A stretch of 64,000 bases of DNA from an uncultured Pseudomonadota bacterium (GCA_903832085.1 CAIKZZ010000021.1:1-64000), one strand, 5' to 3'. Positions 1 through 9,772 are shown, counted from the first letter of the stretch. Numbers and translations: made by a program. Notes: generated by a model not told the origin, from the letters alone.

Positions 1-585
1 CGTCCCGGTGGCGAGGCGATTGCACAAATCCCACAACAGTTGTTTGCGCAACCCAGGACCAAAAGCGGAGAACACCCGCACAATGGCGGTGCGTAGACCA
101 AAATTCTGTCCATAGGAACGGCACAAGCCCTCCATCAAGCGCTTGTGATGGCCATATGGGGAATAAGGATTTAAAGGCGCATCCTCATCAATTGGTCGGT
201 GATGCCCCGCGCCATACACTGCGGCACTGGAGACCGCGACAATGCGCGCCTCGGGCGCATTGCGCCGTACCCAATCGAGCAATCGGGCAGAGCTAGCAAC
301 CGTCCGCTCAAAATCCTCTAAAGGATTGGCAAACGATGGTCCTACCACCGAACCCCCCGCCAAATGATAAATCGTGGTCGGCGTTCCTGCCTTAGCACAC
401 ACTAGATCCAAGTTCGCACTGTCAATCTCGCCATTGACCCATGCCACCACTCCGGCATCTGCCCACTCGGCTGTAGGCCATTGCCCGTGTCCCACACCGG
501 CAACCGACACACCGCGCCCTCGCAAGGCAGCCACCACGTGTCGACCTAAAAATCCGCGTGCCCCCGTAATCAAAGCCCGCGTCAT
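1..585 (-). CDS. NAD-dependent epimerase/dehydratase, C-terminus cut by window edge
   Basis: This is the N-terminal 195 codons of an extended short-chain dehydrogenase/reductase; the rest lies left of the window. The translation opens MTRALITGARGFLGRHV, a GxxGxxG Rossmann motif for NAD(P). It carries a YSPYGHHK segment fitting the YxxxK catalytic pair of nucleotide-sugar epimerases. ATG at 585 overlaps the stop of the upstream methyltransferase gene as ATGA, so the two are translationally coupled. By family and context it probably modifies a nucleotide sugar for the polysaccharide made by this operon. The exact substrate cannot be told. Confidence 0.85.
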   Translation of the reverse strand, partial: MTRALITGARGFLGRHVVAALRGRGVSVAGVGHGQWPTAEWADAGVVAWVNGEIDSANLDLVCAKAGTPTTIYHLAGGSVVGPSFANPLEDFERTVASSARLLDWVRRNAPEARIVAVSSAAVYGAGHHRPIDEDAPLNPYSPYGHHKRLMEGLCRSYGQNFGLRTAIVRVFSAFGPGLRKQLLWDLCNRLATGT

Positions 586-1460
586 TGCGCGCTCGCCGGC
601 TTATAACAGACAAAGGAGTACAGTCGACCAGGACGGGAATCCAGATGCGTCAGCACTTTCAAAAATACTCGCCAGCACCACGGACGTGCAAGCACAACGC
701 GCAGTAGCGCCCCGAACCCAAACTGCCCAGCACGTTCAATCAGTGCCGCACGCAAACTGTCCTGTGTGTGCGGCGCAAAGTTAATCACCGTATCAAAGGA
801 CCCGAGCGTGCGATCAATCGTAAGCCCCACCTCTGTGATCGCTGCTCGGTACACAGCTAGGGTGTAAGCATGCTCACCGCCATACAAGAAATGCAAAGGA
901 TGGCGTTGTAAAAACTCCGGCAAATCGGTTTCCTTCGACAGCACGTGTTCGCGTAACGCCAAAAACGTCCCGCCCGGGCGCAACACACGCGCGACCTCAG
1001 ACAGCAGTTTTTTTAAATCCCCCGCATGATGCAGCACTTGGCGCGCCACCACGCAATCCATTGATGCATCCGCGACCGGCAAGGCCTCACCCACCGCCTC
1101 GATCACCGTCACCTGCACACCACTCTCCGCGACCAAACTTCGAATCGCTCCGGCTCCAACGAGGTCGCTCGCATCAGGCTCCACAGCCGTCACACGCCAT
1201 CCTGCAGTAGCTAGTGCTGCTGTTAAGATTCCGTGCCCCGCGCCTACTTCAAGCAGAGCGCCTGCAGTGGCCGGTAATAAAGCCTGCACGGCCTGCCACT
1301 CCGCACTTGTAGCGTAACGCTGTGCCGCCGCGAGGCGCGGCGTATCGTAAAAACAATCGCGCACCAGCGCGGCTTGCGCGGGTTGCGTCAGCAGCCAACG
1401 CACCGCATCTTCCCAAGACTGTGCGCCGACAGATGCTGGTGTGGGGGTACTGTGATTCAC
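582..1460 (-). CDS. class I SAM-dependent methyltransferase
   Basis: A 292-residue protein of the UbiE/Methyltransf_11 type. Motif I is seen as LLEVGAGHGIL followed by the acidic VEPDASD, and the post-motif region VLRPGGTFLAL is typical of the fold. It starts with GTG at 1460, overlapping the preceding acyltransferase stop (GTGA), and ends overlapping the epimerase start. The N-terminal 60 residues and the C-terminal third (an FDTVINFAPHTQDSL region) are outside the SAM core and may bind the acceptor. Position in a sugar operon suggests O- or N-methylation of a sugar, but this is inference; other small-molecule targets are possible. Confidence 0.85.
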   Translation of the reverse strand: MNHSTPTPASVGAQSWEDAVRWLLTQPAQAALVRDCFYDTPRLAAAQRYATSAEWQAVQALLPATAGALLEVGAGHGILTAALATAGWRVTAVEPDASDLVGAGAIRSLVAESGVQVTVIEAVGEALPVADASMDCVVARQVLHHAGDLKKLLSEVARVLRPGGTFLALREHVLSKETDLPEFLQRHPLHFLYGGEHAYTLAVYRAAITEVGLTIDRTLGSFDTVINFAPHTQDSLRAALIERAGQFGFGALLRVVLARPWCWRVFLKVLTHLDSRPGRLYSFVCYKPASAQ

Positions 1461-2104
1461 GGCGGCATGCGCTCTACCACGCGATCACGCACATACACGC
1501 TGTGCGCAGGCACATCCTCGAGTACCAAACTGCCAGCGCCAATAATCGCGCCCTTGCCAATAGTGACGCCACGCAACACGGTCGTGTTAAAACCAATCCA
1601 CGCATCATCCTCAATATGGATTGGCGACGCCGGTACATTCGGCAGCGTCCGCGGATGGCCGTGGTTCAGAATGGCGACATACTGTGCGTGGCGCTCTGCT
1701 GCATCTTTTGGATGACTATTGGTATCGTGTATGTTGACGTTGTGCGAAATCAGTACGCGATTGCCAATGCGTACGCCAGCAGCCGACCAAATGCGCGCGT
1801 GCTCGCCCACATAACACCATTGTCCAATGTCAATCTCCCCACCGTGAGCAAAGGTTTGCAGTTGACCGGCGATGACGGTGTGAGCGCCGATGCGAATGGC
1901 ATCCCGATCACCTCTAATATTGGTCATTTCCGCGCCCCACACGAAGCGAGCGCTGGGGCTCACCCGTGCCGCCGCGCGGAACTGCGCACTGGCGAGTGCC
2001 ATGATCAAGGCGCGACCCGCACGCCGTGGCAATCCCAGTACTGTAGACCAACGCGTTGTGTTCATGCTCTTCTTTACTGCAAAAACTTCACTATCGGCAG
2101 CCAT
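1457..2104 (-). CDS. left-handed beta-helix (hexapeptide) acyltransferase, WcaF/LacA-like
   Basis: A 215-residue protein rich in hexapeptide repeats (IGQWCYVGEHARIW, IGNRVLISHNVNIH, IEDDAWIGFNTTVLRGVTIGKGAIIGAGSLV), the trimeric beta-helix acyltransferase fold. HDTNSHP matches the conserved HDxxH-like loop of galactoside/maltose acetyltransferases. It probably acetylates a sugar of the exopolysaccharide. ATG at 2104 is the longest start. An internal ATG at 2065, preceded by AAGAAGAG, gives 202 residues and is equally plausible. It overlaps the methyltransferase GTG by 4 bases. Acetyl as the donor group is inferred from the family. Confidence 0.85.
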   Translation of the reverse strand: MAADSEVFAVKKSMNTTRWSTVLGLPRRAGRALIMALASAQFRAAARVSPSARFVWGAEMTNIRGDRDAIRIGAHTVIAGQLQTFAHGGEIDIGQWCYVGEHARIWSAAGVRIGNRVLISHNVNIHDTNSHPKDAAERHAQYVAILNHGHPRTLPNVPASPIHIEDDAWIGFNTTVLRGVTIGKGAIIGAGSLVLEDVPAHSVYVRDRVVERMPP

Positions 2105-2138
2105 GACTCATATTTGATGGTACCAGTGGCCCCCAAAC

Positions 2139-3245
2139 TTAGGTAACCCGCCCTACCTCACAGAATAACCCCTCCAGCACCTCAGCACGCTGTAGAGTCG
2201 AGTGCATACTCAAGGTACGGCGTTGGCCAGCCGCTGCGATCGCGGCGGCCTCCGCGGGATGCGCCAGGTAGTGACGCACCTTGTCAATGAGATCATCTCG
2301 GCCCTGGTAGGTCACAAGCTCCGTGCCAGGGTTTAAAAACCCCGCTAAGTTCGGCATCTGTTCTGTCAGCAACAACGCCCCAGCCCCGGTAATTTCAAAC
2401 AACCGCATGTTCCCCGCGAGACCGCCCGCCACCTCCGCATGCACATTCAAGGATAACTGCGAACGAGCGAGCATTCGATACAAATCCATTCCGTATAGCT
2501 CCGGTTGCGTGCGCGCAAGCACGTGCCGCGCCTGCCACAAGGCCCGCCAAAATGCCGGCCGCGCTGCACTACGGGAAAAAATCTGTGGCTTAGCGGACCA
2601 CACGGCAAGCGAGGTGTGACGTACCAATGCGTCCACCATCGCAATACGCTCACGGTGCGCCCATGTCAGCCCCCCTAAGAAACTAACCGACACGTCACGC
2701 GAGAGCGCTCCTAAACGATCCAAGATGCGTGGCTCAAAGCAGGGCAGAATTTCCTCACAGCGCAGACCGCGACTGCGAAACGTCGCCGCAAAGTTCGCAT
2801 GCGAGGTCAACATGCAATCAATACCGCCAAGATCCAGTGTTAAGGGCAACGGTGCTGCGGTCCACGCGATCACTGCACGGCAGTGCCGCTTTAAGTCTCT
2901 TAAGTACGCACCGAAATACTGAAAGTTCGAGCCCGTCCACAAAACATCCGGCTGAAAACGTTGCACTTGAACCCGCGGGATGGCAAGCGCATAGTCATGC
3001 ATCGACCAAGCAACGTTATTTTCACGCGCAAACGCTTGCTGTAATGGTGCGGCATTGGCAATAATAATATCGACTGCATGACCGCGCTGTGCCAAGCGGC
3101 GTGCGACAGCCGGTGGCCATCCAAAATAATCATCCAATAGCGCATCACGCTGCTCGGCATACGGCAGCGCCGCAATGTCAGGATTTGCAGCATAAAACTT
3201 GCGCAGATACGCCGGATAAAAAACCCACAATAATTGCAAGCGCAT
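2139..3245 (-). CDS. glycosyltransferase (CgeB/GT group 1-like)
   Basis: A 368-residue protein. The C-terminal half reads NVHAEVAGGLAGNMRLFEITGAGALLLTEQ... as in the Glyco_trans_1_2/CgeB-type domain: a donor-binding lobe with an E-x-x-GxGA motif followed by a predicted nucleotide-sugar grip. The N-terminal lobe has alternating hydrophobic strands (AVDIIIAN, DVLWTGSNF). ATG at 3245 overlaps the asnB TAA by one base (TAATG). It likely transfers one sugar of the repeat unit on the cytoplasmic side. No second glycosyltransferase is seen in the window, so others must lie further left or elsewhere. Confidence 0.8.
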   Translation of the reverse strand: MRLQLLWVFYPAYLRKFYAANPDIAALPYAEQRDALLDDYFGWPPAVARRLAQRGHAVDIIIANAAPLQQAFARENNVAWSMHDYALAIPRVQVQRFQPDVLWTGSNFQYFGAYLRDLKRHCRAVIAWTAAPLPLTLDLGGIDCMLTSHANFAATFRSRGLRCEEILPCFEPRILDRLGALSRDVSVSFLGGLTWAHRERIAMVDALVRHTSLAVWSAKPQIFSRSAARPAFWRALWQARHVLARTQPELYGMDLYRMLARSQLSLNVHAEVAGGLAGNMRLFEITGAGALLLTEQMPNLAGFLNPGTELVTYQGRDDLIDKVRHYLAHPAEAAAIAAAGQRRTLSMHSTLQRAEVLEGLFCEVGRVT

Positions 3246-5203
3246 TAACGGCTCTCACTCGACCAGTCGACCGCCATGGTCTTCGACCACAACGCGCCAT
3301 TCACCAGACGCCAAATATGCGCAGGCCAACGGCCGGACGAATGCACGGCACGCGTCACTTCGCGTGTCACTTCAGCAGGAACGACAAAGGGTAGCGCCTC
3401 AAAGGGTGCATGCAGCGCCCAATCATGCAATGCGGCGAGCCACTCCCGCTCAGGTACGGCAAAGCCCACTTTCTCACGCTCCACAATGGCGCGGGGTAAG
3501 TGTGGTGCGACTGCATCGCGAAACACTCGTTTTGTCTGTCCTTGATCAGAAATTAAAAATTCCTCCGGCAAGCTCAACGCAAATTCGGCCAATGCCGGTG
3601 TACAAAACGGCACTCGGCTTTCAATGGAAAAATGCATGGCGTTGGCATCCTCATAGCGCAAGAGTGCCGGCAACGTCAGCTGTGCAATGCTCAGCTGCAA
3701 CTCCTCGCGCAGTGCATGACGTCCCCGGCCGTGCTGACGCAAGCGCGGCACAACCGAGTGTGCCCGTAACCAGTGTTTGTTTAACCACGGCGGATAGACA
3801 GGCTCCCCCAGAAGTCCTGCCGCAAGATGCTGCAATCCCACCGGCAGCAAGCGCCCCAGCGCGGTTGCAAGCATCCGCCGACGATGAGTTCGCATATTGG
3901 CAGGCCCTGCAGCCGCCAATCGCATGGCACCAGTTAAGTCACCGCAGGCAAGCCGCCCCGTAATACGTGCGCCCAAGAGCGTGTAATAGCCACCAAAGAT
4001 CTCATCACTGCCCTGCCCGTCCAACATCACCTTGATGCCGGCTGCATGGGCCTCTTTAAACACTCTGTACTGCGCGTAAATGCTCAAGCTATCAAAAGGC
4101 AATTCGTGGGCGTTCAGCAAATCCTCAAGATCCATCACGATCTCAGCCGCCGTGGGCTTGATTTTATGACTCCGGGTGCCGCGTATCATATCCACATAGC
4201 GCTCTTCACCAATAACCAAGTCGTCATTAATGAAAGAGAACGTGTTTACCGGATTTGTCGGTCCCAACAAAGTTTGCATGTGCTGGACGATGGCACTGGA
4301 ATCAAGCCCACCCGAGAGGCACGACCCCACTGGCACATCAGAGCGTAAATGCAAGGACACGCTATGCTGAAACAAACGTGACACTTCCGAGACCGCATCC
4401 GGATAACTGATCGCGTTGCGCGGCGCGACATTCAGACTCCAGTATGGCGTGGGCTGCCCCACCCGAAAGGGTGACAGTTCAATGCGCAGTGCGTGCGCTG
4501 CAGGCAAGCGTTCGACGTCGCGAAACAAGGTGGGTGCCAACGCATCGCGTTCTCCAAAGCGCAAATACTGATACATCGGACCTGGATTCCCGCGACGACT
4601 CACGCCAGGAATCTCTAATAGCGCTCGTATCTCAGAGGCAAAGGCAAAGCCCCATGCAGTACGCGCCAGATACAAGGGTTTAATACCAAAGTGATCGCGC
4701 GCCAGAAACACGGTATTTTGGTGTGTATCCAAAATGGCAAAGGCAAACATACCCACCAAGCGCGGCAGCATTGCCTCGCCCCAGACGCGATACGCCTCGA
4801 GTAACACTTCCGTGTCGGTGTGACTCTGAAACTGTGCGCCTAGTGCTTCGAGCTCCGCACGCAACTCCAGATAATTATAAATCTCGCCGTTGTAAGTCAC
4901 CCAATAGCGTCGATCGTAAGTCGCCATCGGCTGATGACCGCTTACACTTAAATCAATAATAGATAACCGCCGGTGTGCGAATGCACACCGCGCATGTTTC
5001 ACATCAGCCGTCGTAATAGATTCAAAATGCAGCCCCTCAGCGGTATCGCGTCCTGCACGCTCAACAATGAGCTGCCCTGGCGTATAAAACAGATACCCTT
5101 CGTCATCCGGTCCTCGATGCTGCAACGTCTGCAAGGCCGTTTGGAACTGCTCCCCTGTCAAAGGCAGCGTCTGCTGTGCGATCAACCCTAAGATGCCGCA
5201 CAT
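3245..5203 (-). CDS. asnB: asparagine synthase (glutamine-hydrolysing) family amidotransferase
   Basis: A 652-residue class II glutamine amidotransferase. It starts MCGILGL, with Cys2 as the N-terminal nucleophile. The glutaminase domain (about 1-220) contains AHRRLSIIDLS and NGEIYNY. The synthetase domain has the PP-loop SGGLDSS at about 297-303 and DGQGSDEIFGGYY. The usual family reaction is aspartate + glutamine + ATP to asparagine. AsnB-like genes inside polysaccharide clusters are often thought to amidate uronic-acid sugars, and that is a reasonable inference here given the WlbA/WlbB genes upstream. It is separated from the flippase stop by 4 bases. Confidence 0.9.
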   Translation of the reverse strand: MCGILGLIAQQTLPLTGEQFQTALQTLQHRGPDDEGYLFYTPGQLIVERAGRDTAEGLHFESITTADVKHARCAFAHRRLSIIDLSVSGHQPMATYDRRYWVTYNGEIYNYLELRAELEALGAQFQSHTDTEVLLEAYRVWGEAMLPRLVGMFAFAILDTHQNTVFLARDHFGIKPLYLARTAWGFAFASEIRALLEIPGVSRRGNPGPMYQYLRFGERDALAPTLFRDVERLPAAHALRIELSPFRVGQPTPYWSLNVAPRNAISYPDAVSEVSRLFQHSVSLHLRSDVPVGSCLSGGLDSSAIVQHMQTLLGPTNPVNTFSFINDDLVIGEERYVDMIRGTRSHKIKPTAAEIVMDLEDLLNAHELPFDSLSIYAQYRVFKEAHAAGIKVMLDGQGSDEIFGGYYTLLGARITGRLACGDLTGAMRLAAAGPANMRTHRRRMLATALGRLLPVGLQHLAAGLLGEPVYPPWLNKHWLRAHSVVPRLRQHGRGRHALREELQLSIAQLTLPALLRYEDANAMHFSIESRVPFCTPALAEFALSLPEEFLISDQGQTKRVFRDAVAPHLPRAIVEREKVGFAVPEREWLAALHDWALHAPFEALPFVVPAEVTREVTRAVHSSGRWPAHIWRLVNGALWSKTMAVDWSSESR

Positions 5204-5207
5204 AAAC

Positions 5208-6551
5208 TCAGCCAGCCTTCAAGGATATGGTCGCGGGCGATGTGGTTGCAGAAGATACGGCCGCATCCACGCTCAAAAGTGCCGCACGATCCGCACGACC
5301 ACTCACGTGCCACAACAAAACCGCAAAGACGAGGTAAGCAGCAGCCGCCGCAAGTCCGTAGCCCGCCACGGCAATCGTTAAGCCATATGCTCGCAAGCCA
5401 TACAGCACTGCCAAGGGACCGCTGATAAATAGCACATCAAAATACAGTTTCAGTGCCGGCTTTTGGATCACGATCAGCAAACGACTGACTGGACTGACCA
5501 CCGTCGAGGTCCACCACAAAGGCCCAAGCAACATCGTCAATACACCGGCATCGGTCCAGGTCGCTCCAAACACGATCCGAAATCCCACCGGCGCTAACAA
5601 ACACACCGGCACAAAGACCAGCGTCGCCACGACAGCCAAGCGCAGCAGTGTCTGCTGCACCAACTGCCGCATGCTACCGGGTTGAATCGACTGCGTTTGC
5701 GCGCTGTGGGCATGAAACACATCTGCCACACTCGCCGCCACCAGCCCCGAGGGGACCGTTGCAATCCGCCACGCAAGCGCGAACTGTCCCGCCGCTACGG
5801 GACTGAATACGGTAGCAATAATCGGTATAGGTAAGGCCGCGCCCAACGCATCAAGCAGACTTGATGGCAGCACAATCAGAGGATAACGCCACGCAACAGC
5901 AAGGCGCACATGCAGTGCCCGCAGCCCCCCTGCGCGCAGATCGTCTCGTACCGCAGAGGCAGCAGCCGTCCACAACCGATAGATGCCTAAACACCGCCCA
6001 ACGAGATCACCCATCACGAGCCCCAACCAACCTAGATGGCCAACGCCCGCCACCACCGAGACTCCCGCGCGCGCGCTGCCTTGTACAACAAGCGCACGGC
6101 TGATCAAGGAAAAGTCGCGTTGCCGTACATGCCAATATCGCAGCCCGCTGAACACGCCCGTTGCCGTCAACGCCGGCAGTAACAACCACACAGTCCACAC
6201 AGGCAGTAAATCAAAGGACAGGACGTGCCGAGACATGAGCAGCGCCAGACTCCCAGCCAACATCATGCTCATCAAGGGGCACAGCGCCATGCACAGCACC
6301 AGCAGCGCAACCGCCTCACGGGGTGTGCGTGCGCTGGCCACGCCTAAGTCTACGCGCAAGCACACAGCCACACTCGCGACGCTGACAAAACTAAAATACA
6401 GACCAAAAAGTCCCATGTCGGCCGGGCTGTACAAGCGTGTGAGCAAAGGGGTCACGAGTACTGTCGCTAGTTGACCCACGAGCGTACCGCCCGAGAGCAA
6501 CAACACTTCGCGTGTAAAGGCTCCCCCTTTGACTCGATCGCGCCACGTCAT
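5208..6551 (-). CDS. wzx: polysaccharide flippase (Wzx/MATE-MVF superfamily)
   Basis: A 447-residue integral membrane protein with about 12 hydrophobic segments. The start region VLLLSGGTLVGQLATVLVTPLLTRLYSPADMGLFGLYFSF is characteristic of oligosaccharide flippases (Polysacc_synt). It probably moves undecaprenyl-PP-linked repeat units across the inner membrane. The start is taken as ATG at 6551, which makes an ATGA overlap with the stop of the polymerase gene. The open frame extends another 54 codons upstream, but that extension lies inside the neighbouring gene and has unlike composition. Confidence 0.85.
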   Translation of the reverse strand: MTWRDRVKGGAFTREVLLLSGGTLVGQLATVLVTPLLTRLYSPADMGLFGLYFSFVSVASVAVCLRVDLGVASARTPREAVALLVLCMALCPLMSMMLAGSLALLMSRHVLSFDLLPVWTVWLLLPALTATGVFSGLRYWHVRQRDFSLISRALVVQGSARAGVSVVAGVGHLGWLGLVMGDLVGRCLGIYRLWTAAASAVRDDLRAGGLRALHVRLAVAWRYPLIVLPSSLLDALGAALPIPIIATVFSPVAAGQFALAWRIATVPSGLVAASVADVFHAHSAQTQSIQPGSMRQLVQQTLLRLAVVATLVFVPVCLLAPVGFRIVFGATWTDAGVLTMLLGPLWWTSTVVSPVSRLLIVIQKPALKLYFDVLFISGPLAVLYGLRAYGLTIAVAGYGLAAAAAYLVFAVLLWHVSGRADRAALLSVDAAVSSATTSPATISLKAG

Positions 6552-7786
6552 ACAGGTTGTGCCTGCTGCTCGGCAAGCGCCTGTGCCGCAAATCCAAACG
6601 ACCAGTAGCTTGCATCTAAAAACAACGAACCCGATGAGAGTCCATTCAAAACATATTGTATGAAAACAAGCCCAACCCACGAGTAGGGAGTCGCGCGACG
6701 CGCTAAGCCCCATGCTGCCCGCAGTCCGCTACTTGCGTTCACACACAACAGCGCGAAACCCACAATGCCGGTGGCCATCAAGCTTTCCACGATAATATTG
6801 TGTGGATAGGTCACCGAATGCACTTCCACAAAACTACTGCCCAGCCACGGGTGGTCTAAAAACCCGCGCCACGCACTCACAATCATCTGCGTCCGCTCTT
6901 GGGCAGAGACATCTTGTAGCGCATCAAAAAACCGCGCCGCGACATCAACGTACTCATTCTCTTGTAAGTACATGACGCCAAGAGTAATCGCGCCAATCAG
7001 CACTGACAGCAGGAGAACGCGTAGCAGCAATCGCATAGTGGATAACGCACCCGTTTGGCGACGCCGGAACGCCACCAACAACAGCACCAGCAACGCCGCT
7101 GCAATTGGCCCACGCGACACCGAGGCTACCACCACCACACTACTTAATAGCCCCAACAGCCCTCGACCCACTTTGACCGCAGCGCCACTATTGGGCGGAC
7201 CACTCAGCGCCAAAATCAGCATCGACACGCCCAAGTGACCAACAGAAATGGGATTAAACGCTGTGGTACCGAGCCTGCGAAAGATCGCCGCATTCGCCGA
7301 TCCGGTGAGACCGACATACAACACGGCCAACATCGCGAACAAGCCAAACAGCAAAGTCCAGCGCCGCGCAAGCGCGAGCGTTGCCGCACTCGGCGCCTCC
7401 AAAAACGCCAGCGCTGGCAAAAAACACGCCCCTAAACTTAACAAGACGACTTGCGATACGGGACTACCGAGATTACCCGGCAATGGATCGATGAGGGTCC
7501 CATGCACGAGACGCGCGATTAAACACAGCCACAGCAACAAACTCGCAATCACCGGAAAGGTAAAACAAATACGTGCGCGCCGAGTATGCCAACTCACCAG
7601 CGCACCGAGTGACACTACGGCCATCAAAACCCGAAATGGCACGGTCACCTGCTGCGAGTCCAGATGCAGCAGCATCGCGACCATTGCCACCACTGGAAAA
7701 CCAACCAGCAGCAGCACATACAATGCCGCAAGCCACGGCGTCACGTGCTCATCCTCTGGCCGCATCCCCTGCAGAGGCACGCTCAT
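6548..7786 (-). CDS. O-antigen polymerase/ligase-like membrane protein (Wzy/WaaL)
   Basis: A 412-residue polytopic membrane protein with about 11-12 hydrophobic helices and a large hydrophilic loop after AWRGFLDHPWLGSSFVEVHSVTYPHNIIVESL. That loop fits the Wzy_C (O-antigen ligase) domain: the WxGxG-like and H-N pattern (PHNxxxE) is the family hallmark. It would polymerise lipid-linked repeats in the periplasm or ligate the chain. Ligase and polymerase cannot be separated by sequence alone. Presence of Wzx and Wzz-like neighbours favours polymerase. ATG at 7786 is preceded by AGGAAT. Confidence 0.8.
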   Translation of the reverse strand: MSVPLQGMRPEDEHVTPWLAALYVLLLVGFPVVAMVAMLLHLDSQQVTVPFRVLMAVVSLGALVSWHTRRARICFTFPVIASLLLWLCLIARLVHGTLIDPLPGNLGSPVSQVVLLSLGACFLPALAFLEAPSAATLALARRWTLLFGLFAMLAVLYVGLTGSANAAIFRRLGTTAFNPISVGHLGVSMLILALSGPPNSGAAVKVGRGLLGLLSSVVVVASVSRGPIAAALLVLLLVAFRRRQTGALSTMRLLLRVLLLSVLIGAITLGVMYLQENEYVDVAARFFDALQDVSAQERTQMIVSAWRGFLDHPWLGSSFVEVHSVTYPHNIIVESLMATGIVGFALLCVNASSGLRAAWGLARRATPYSWVGLVFIQYVLNGLSSGSLFLDASYWSFGFAAQALAEQQAQPV

Positions 7787-7833
7787 AACTCTATATTCCT
7801 AGCTTTAGCGCGATGCGACCAGCGCATCGGCAA

Positions 7834-8700
7834 CTACCCGCGACGCAGCCGCAACGCAATGAGCAAGGTGCCTAACATCATGCCCAGCAGCATGCCGGCC
7901 GCAATTAGGGCGCCGCGTTTAGGACGTGCTCGGTCACTTAAATCAGGGGCTCGCGCGGCATCAATGACTTTGAGCGCGTACTGCTCGTGCACATTGGCAA
8001 GCATGGAGGTCTTAATCTCATTTTCCATGACCCGATAAATTGCCTGGCGCAATTCCACCTCGCTGGTTTTATTGAGCTCCTCACGCAAATAGCGCGTGCT
8101 GGCATCCGAGTCCTTAATCGCGCGCTCCCGCAAGTCATGGTTTGCTCGCGCGATCAACTGATTGGCCCAGTCAGCCGCGAGCTCTGGTGTCTTCCACACC
8201 ACCGACAAGGTCACGATCCCCGTGCGCCGCTCTTCCTGTACCGAGACCACATGCTCGTTAAAATACTTAATGCCTTCGGCAAGGCTTGGCACATCGGATG
8301 GATCTGCCCACTGTTTCGTCTGCTCATTCCATTTTTTATAAAACAATACAGGAAGCAGCTTATTTTCTTCAATAAAGTGTGCGGCCACAGTACGTGACTG
8401 CAAATACGTTATGTACTCATCTTTATAGTTACCTGAGCCTGAGCCCGCAATACCGGCGATGGACGATAAACTGCCTAACTGACCAAGACTACCGGACTGC
8501 GTACTCGTCGACCGAGCATCCTCGGGCTTCACCGGCACCACCACCACCTCAGCCCGGTAACGTGCGGGAATAATAAAGGCTGCGATCACCGCAAGCGCTG
8601 TCACCGAAATAAAACTCACAAGCAGCAGACGCCAGCCACGTGCCATGGCAGGTAGCAATTGCTCGAGCGTAATTTGCGTAGGAGGGCTTTGCGTGGTCAT
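7834..8700 (-). CDS. Wzz-type chain-length determinant
   Basis: A 288-residue inner-membrane protein. It has an N-terminal transmembrane segment (LLLVSFISVTALAVIAAFII), a periplasmic helical domain, and a C-terminal segment GALIAAGMLLGMMLGTLLIAL preceded by a basic/proline stretch (RARPKR), as in Wzz proteins. No tyrosine-kinase (Walker) domain is attached, so it is of the short O-antigen type rather than the BY-kinase type. It sets chain length together with the Wzy-like protein. Start chosen at ATG 8700 with GAAGG upstream. A longer frame to 8754 would overlap the wlbA-like gene. Confidence 0.85.
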   Translation of the reverse strand: MTTQSPPTQITLEQLLPAMARGWRLLLVSFISVTALAVIAAFIIPARYRAEVVVVPVKPEDARSTSTQSGSLGQLGSLSSIAGIAGSGSGNYKDEYITYLQSRTVAAHFIEENKLLPVLFYKKWNEQTKQWADPSDVPSLAEGIKYFNEHVVSVQEERRTGIVTLSVVWKTPELAADWANQLIARANHDLRERAIKDSDASTRYLREELNKTSEVELRQAIYRVMENEIKTSMLANVHEQYALKVIDAARAPDLSDRARPKRGALIAAGMLLGMMLGTLLIALRLRRG

Positions 8701-8719
8701 AGAATAGGCGCCTTCACAG

Positions 8720-9769
8720 TCAGTAATCGAGCGGCAGCGCGACGCGCTGACCATCGCGCGCTGATAAATAGCTCGCGATTAATATTTCCAACGATTTAAG
8801 TCCCTCACGACCATCGGTTTCAGCAAGCGCCTCACCACGCAAGGTGGCAATCACATTATCGTAGTAAAGAGCGTGGCCAAAGCCATACACAGAAGTCGTT
8901 TCATAACTCGCGCTGCGTATGCTGTCATCGTCCGCATGACTGTCCGCAAATTCCCAATGCTCTATTTGATTGACGGCAACACCGCCAATACGCACCGTGC
9001 CGTTTTCACCCAAAATCGTGATGGAGCCTTCAAAGTTGCGCGGATAGGCCAACATCGTGACATTCACCGACCCCAAGGTACCAGAACGCCAGCGCACACC
9101 CACGGTGGCGGTATCTTCCACTTGGATGTCCCGCGCGAGCGTACCGACATACGCCTGCACACTCTCGACAGGGCCAATGAGCCAATCCACCAAATCCACG
9201 TAGTGGCTTGCCTGATTCATCAACGCGCCACCATCGAATTCCCAGGTACCACGCCATGGCGCACTGTCAAAGTACTCCTGGGGCCGCTGCCAGAACACAT
9301 TGATCGTCACCATGTAAATCCGACCAAAGCGCTTGGCATCAATCGCGCGTTTTAATAGCTGTAATGTCGCATTGCGCCGGTTCTGCTTGACCACAAACAG
9401 CTTCACTGCCGCCGCATCACATGCTTTGACCATGGCAATGCCATCAGCCCAACGAGTGGCCATGGGTTTTTCTGTGATGACATGACGGCCTGCCGCTGCG
9501 ATGCGTATGGTCTGGGCAGAATGCAGACCACTTGGCGTGCAAAGCGCAACCGCATCGCAATCGGCCCCTTCCAGCAAACTATTGAGATCGGCAAATCCTG
9601 CGGCCCCTGTTTTCGCGACCGCGCGCGCAAGCGCCGCGGGGTCAGTATCACAGACCGCAACCAATTCAGCGGAACTCGCATGCTCAGCAATGGCATCCAT
9701 GTGACGCTCACCGATGCGTCCACAACCAACCAGCGCAAACCGCACACGACGGTAATCATGCGTACTCAT
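8720..9769 (-). CDS. wlbA: Gfo/Idh/MocA oxidoreductase, WlbA/WbpB-like UDP-GlcNAcA dehydrogenase
   Basis: A 349-residue NAD-dependent oxidoreductase. The N-terminal Rossmann motif FALVGCGRIGERHMDAI and the catalytic TEKPMATRW segment match UDP-N-acetyl-2-amino-2-deoxyglucuronate dehydrogenase (WlbA/WbpB). So do the C-terminal domain segments GGALMNQASHYVDLVDWL and EDTATVGVRW. The family oxidises C3 of UDP-GlcNAcA on the way to UDP-diacetamido uronic acids. The next gene encodes the matching N-acetyltransferase. The aminotransferase (WlbC/WbpE) and epimerase (WbpI) that complete the route are not in the window. Three bases separate the wlbB-like stop from this start region. Confidence 0.8.
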   Translation of the reverse strand: MSTHDYRRVRFALVGCGRIGERHMDAIAEHASSAELVAVCDTDPAALARAVAKTGAAGFADLNSLLEGADCDAVALCTPSGLHSAQTIRIAAAGRHVITEKPMATRWADGIAMVKACDAAAVKLFVVKQNRRNATLQLLKRAIDAKRFGRIYMVTINVFWQRPQEYFDSAPWRGTWEFDGGALMNQASHYVDLVDWLIGPVESVQAYVGTLARDIQVEDTATVGVRWRSGTLGSVNVTMLAYPRNFEGSITILGENGTVRIGGVAVNQIEHWEFADSHADDDSIRSASYETTSVYGFGHALYYDNVIATLRGEALAETDGREGLKSLEILIASYLSARDGQRVALPLDY

Positions 9770-9772
9770 GAA

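Noticed and set aside
1322-2146. 274-codon open frame on the plus strand
   Set aside because: Shadow of the methyltransferase and hexapeptide acyltransferase genes; no recognisable motif.
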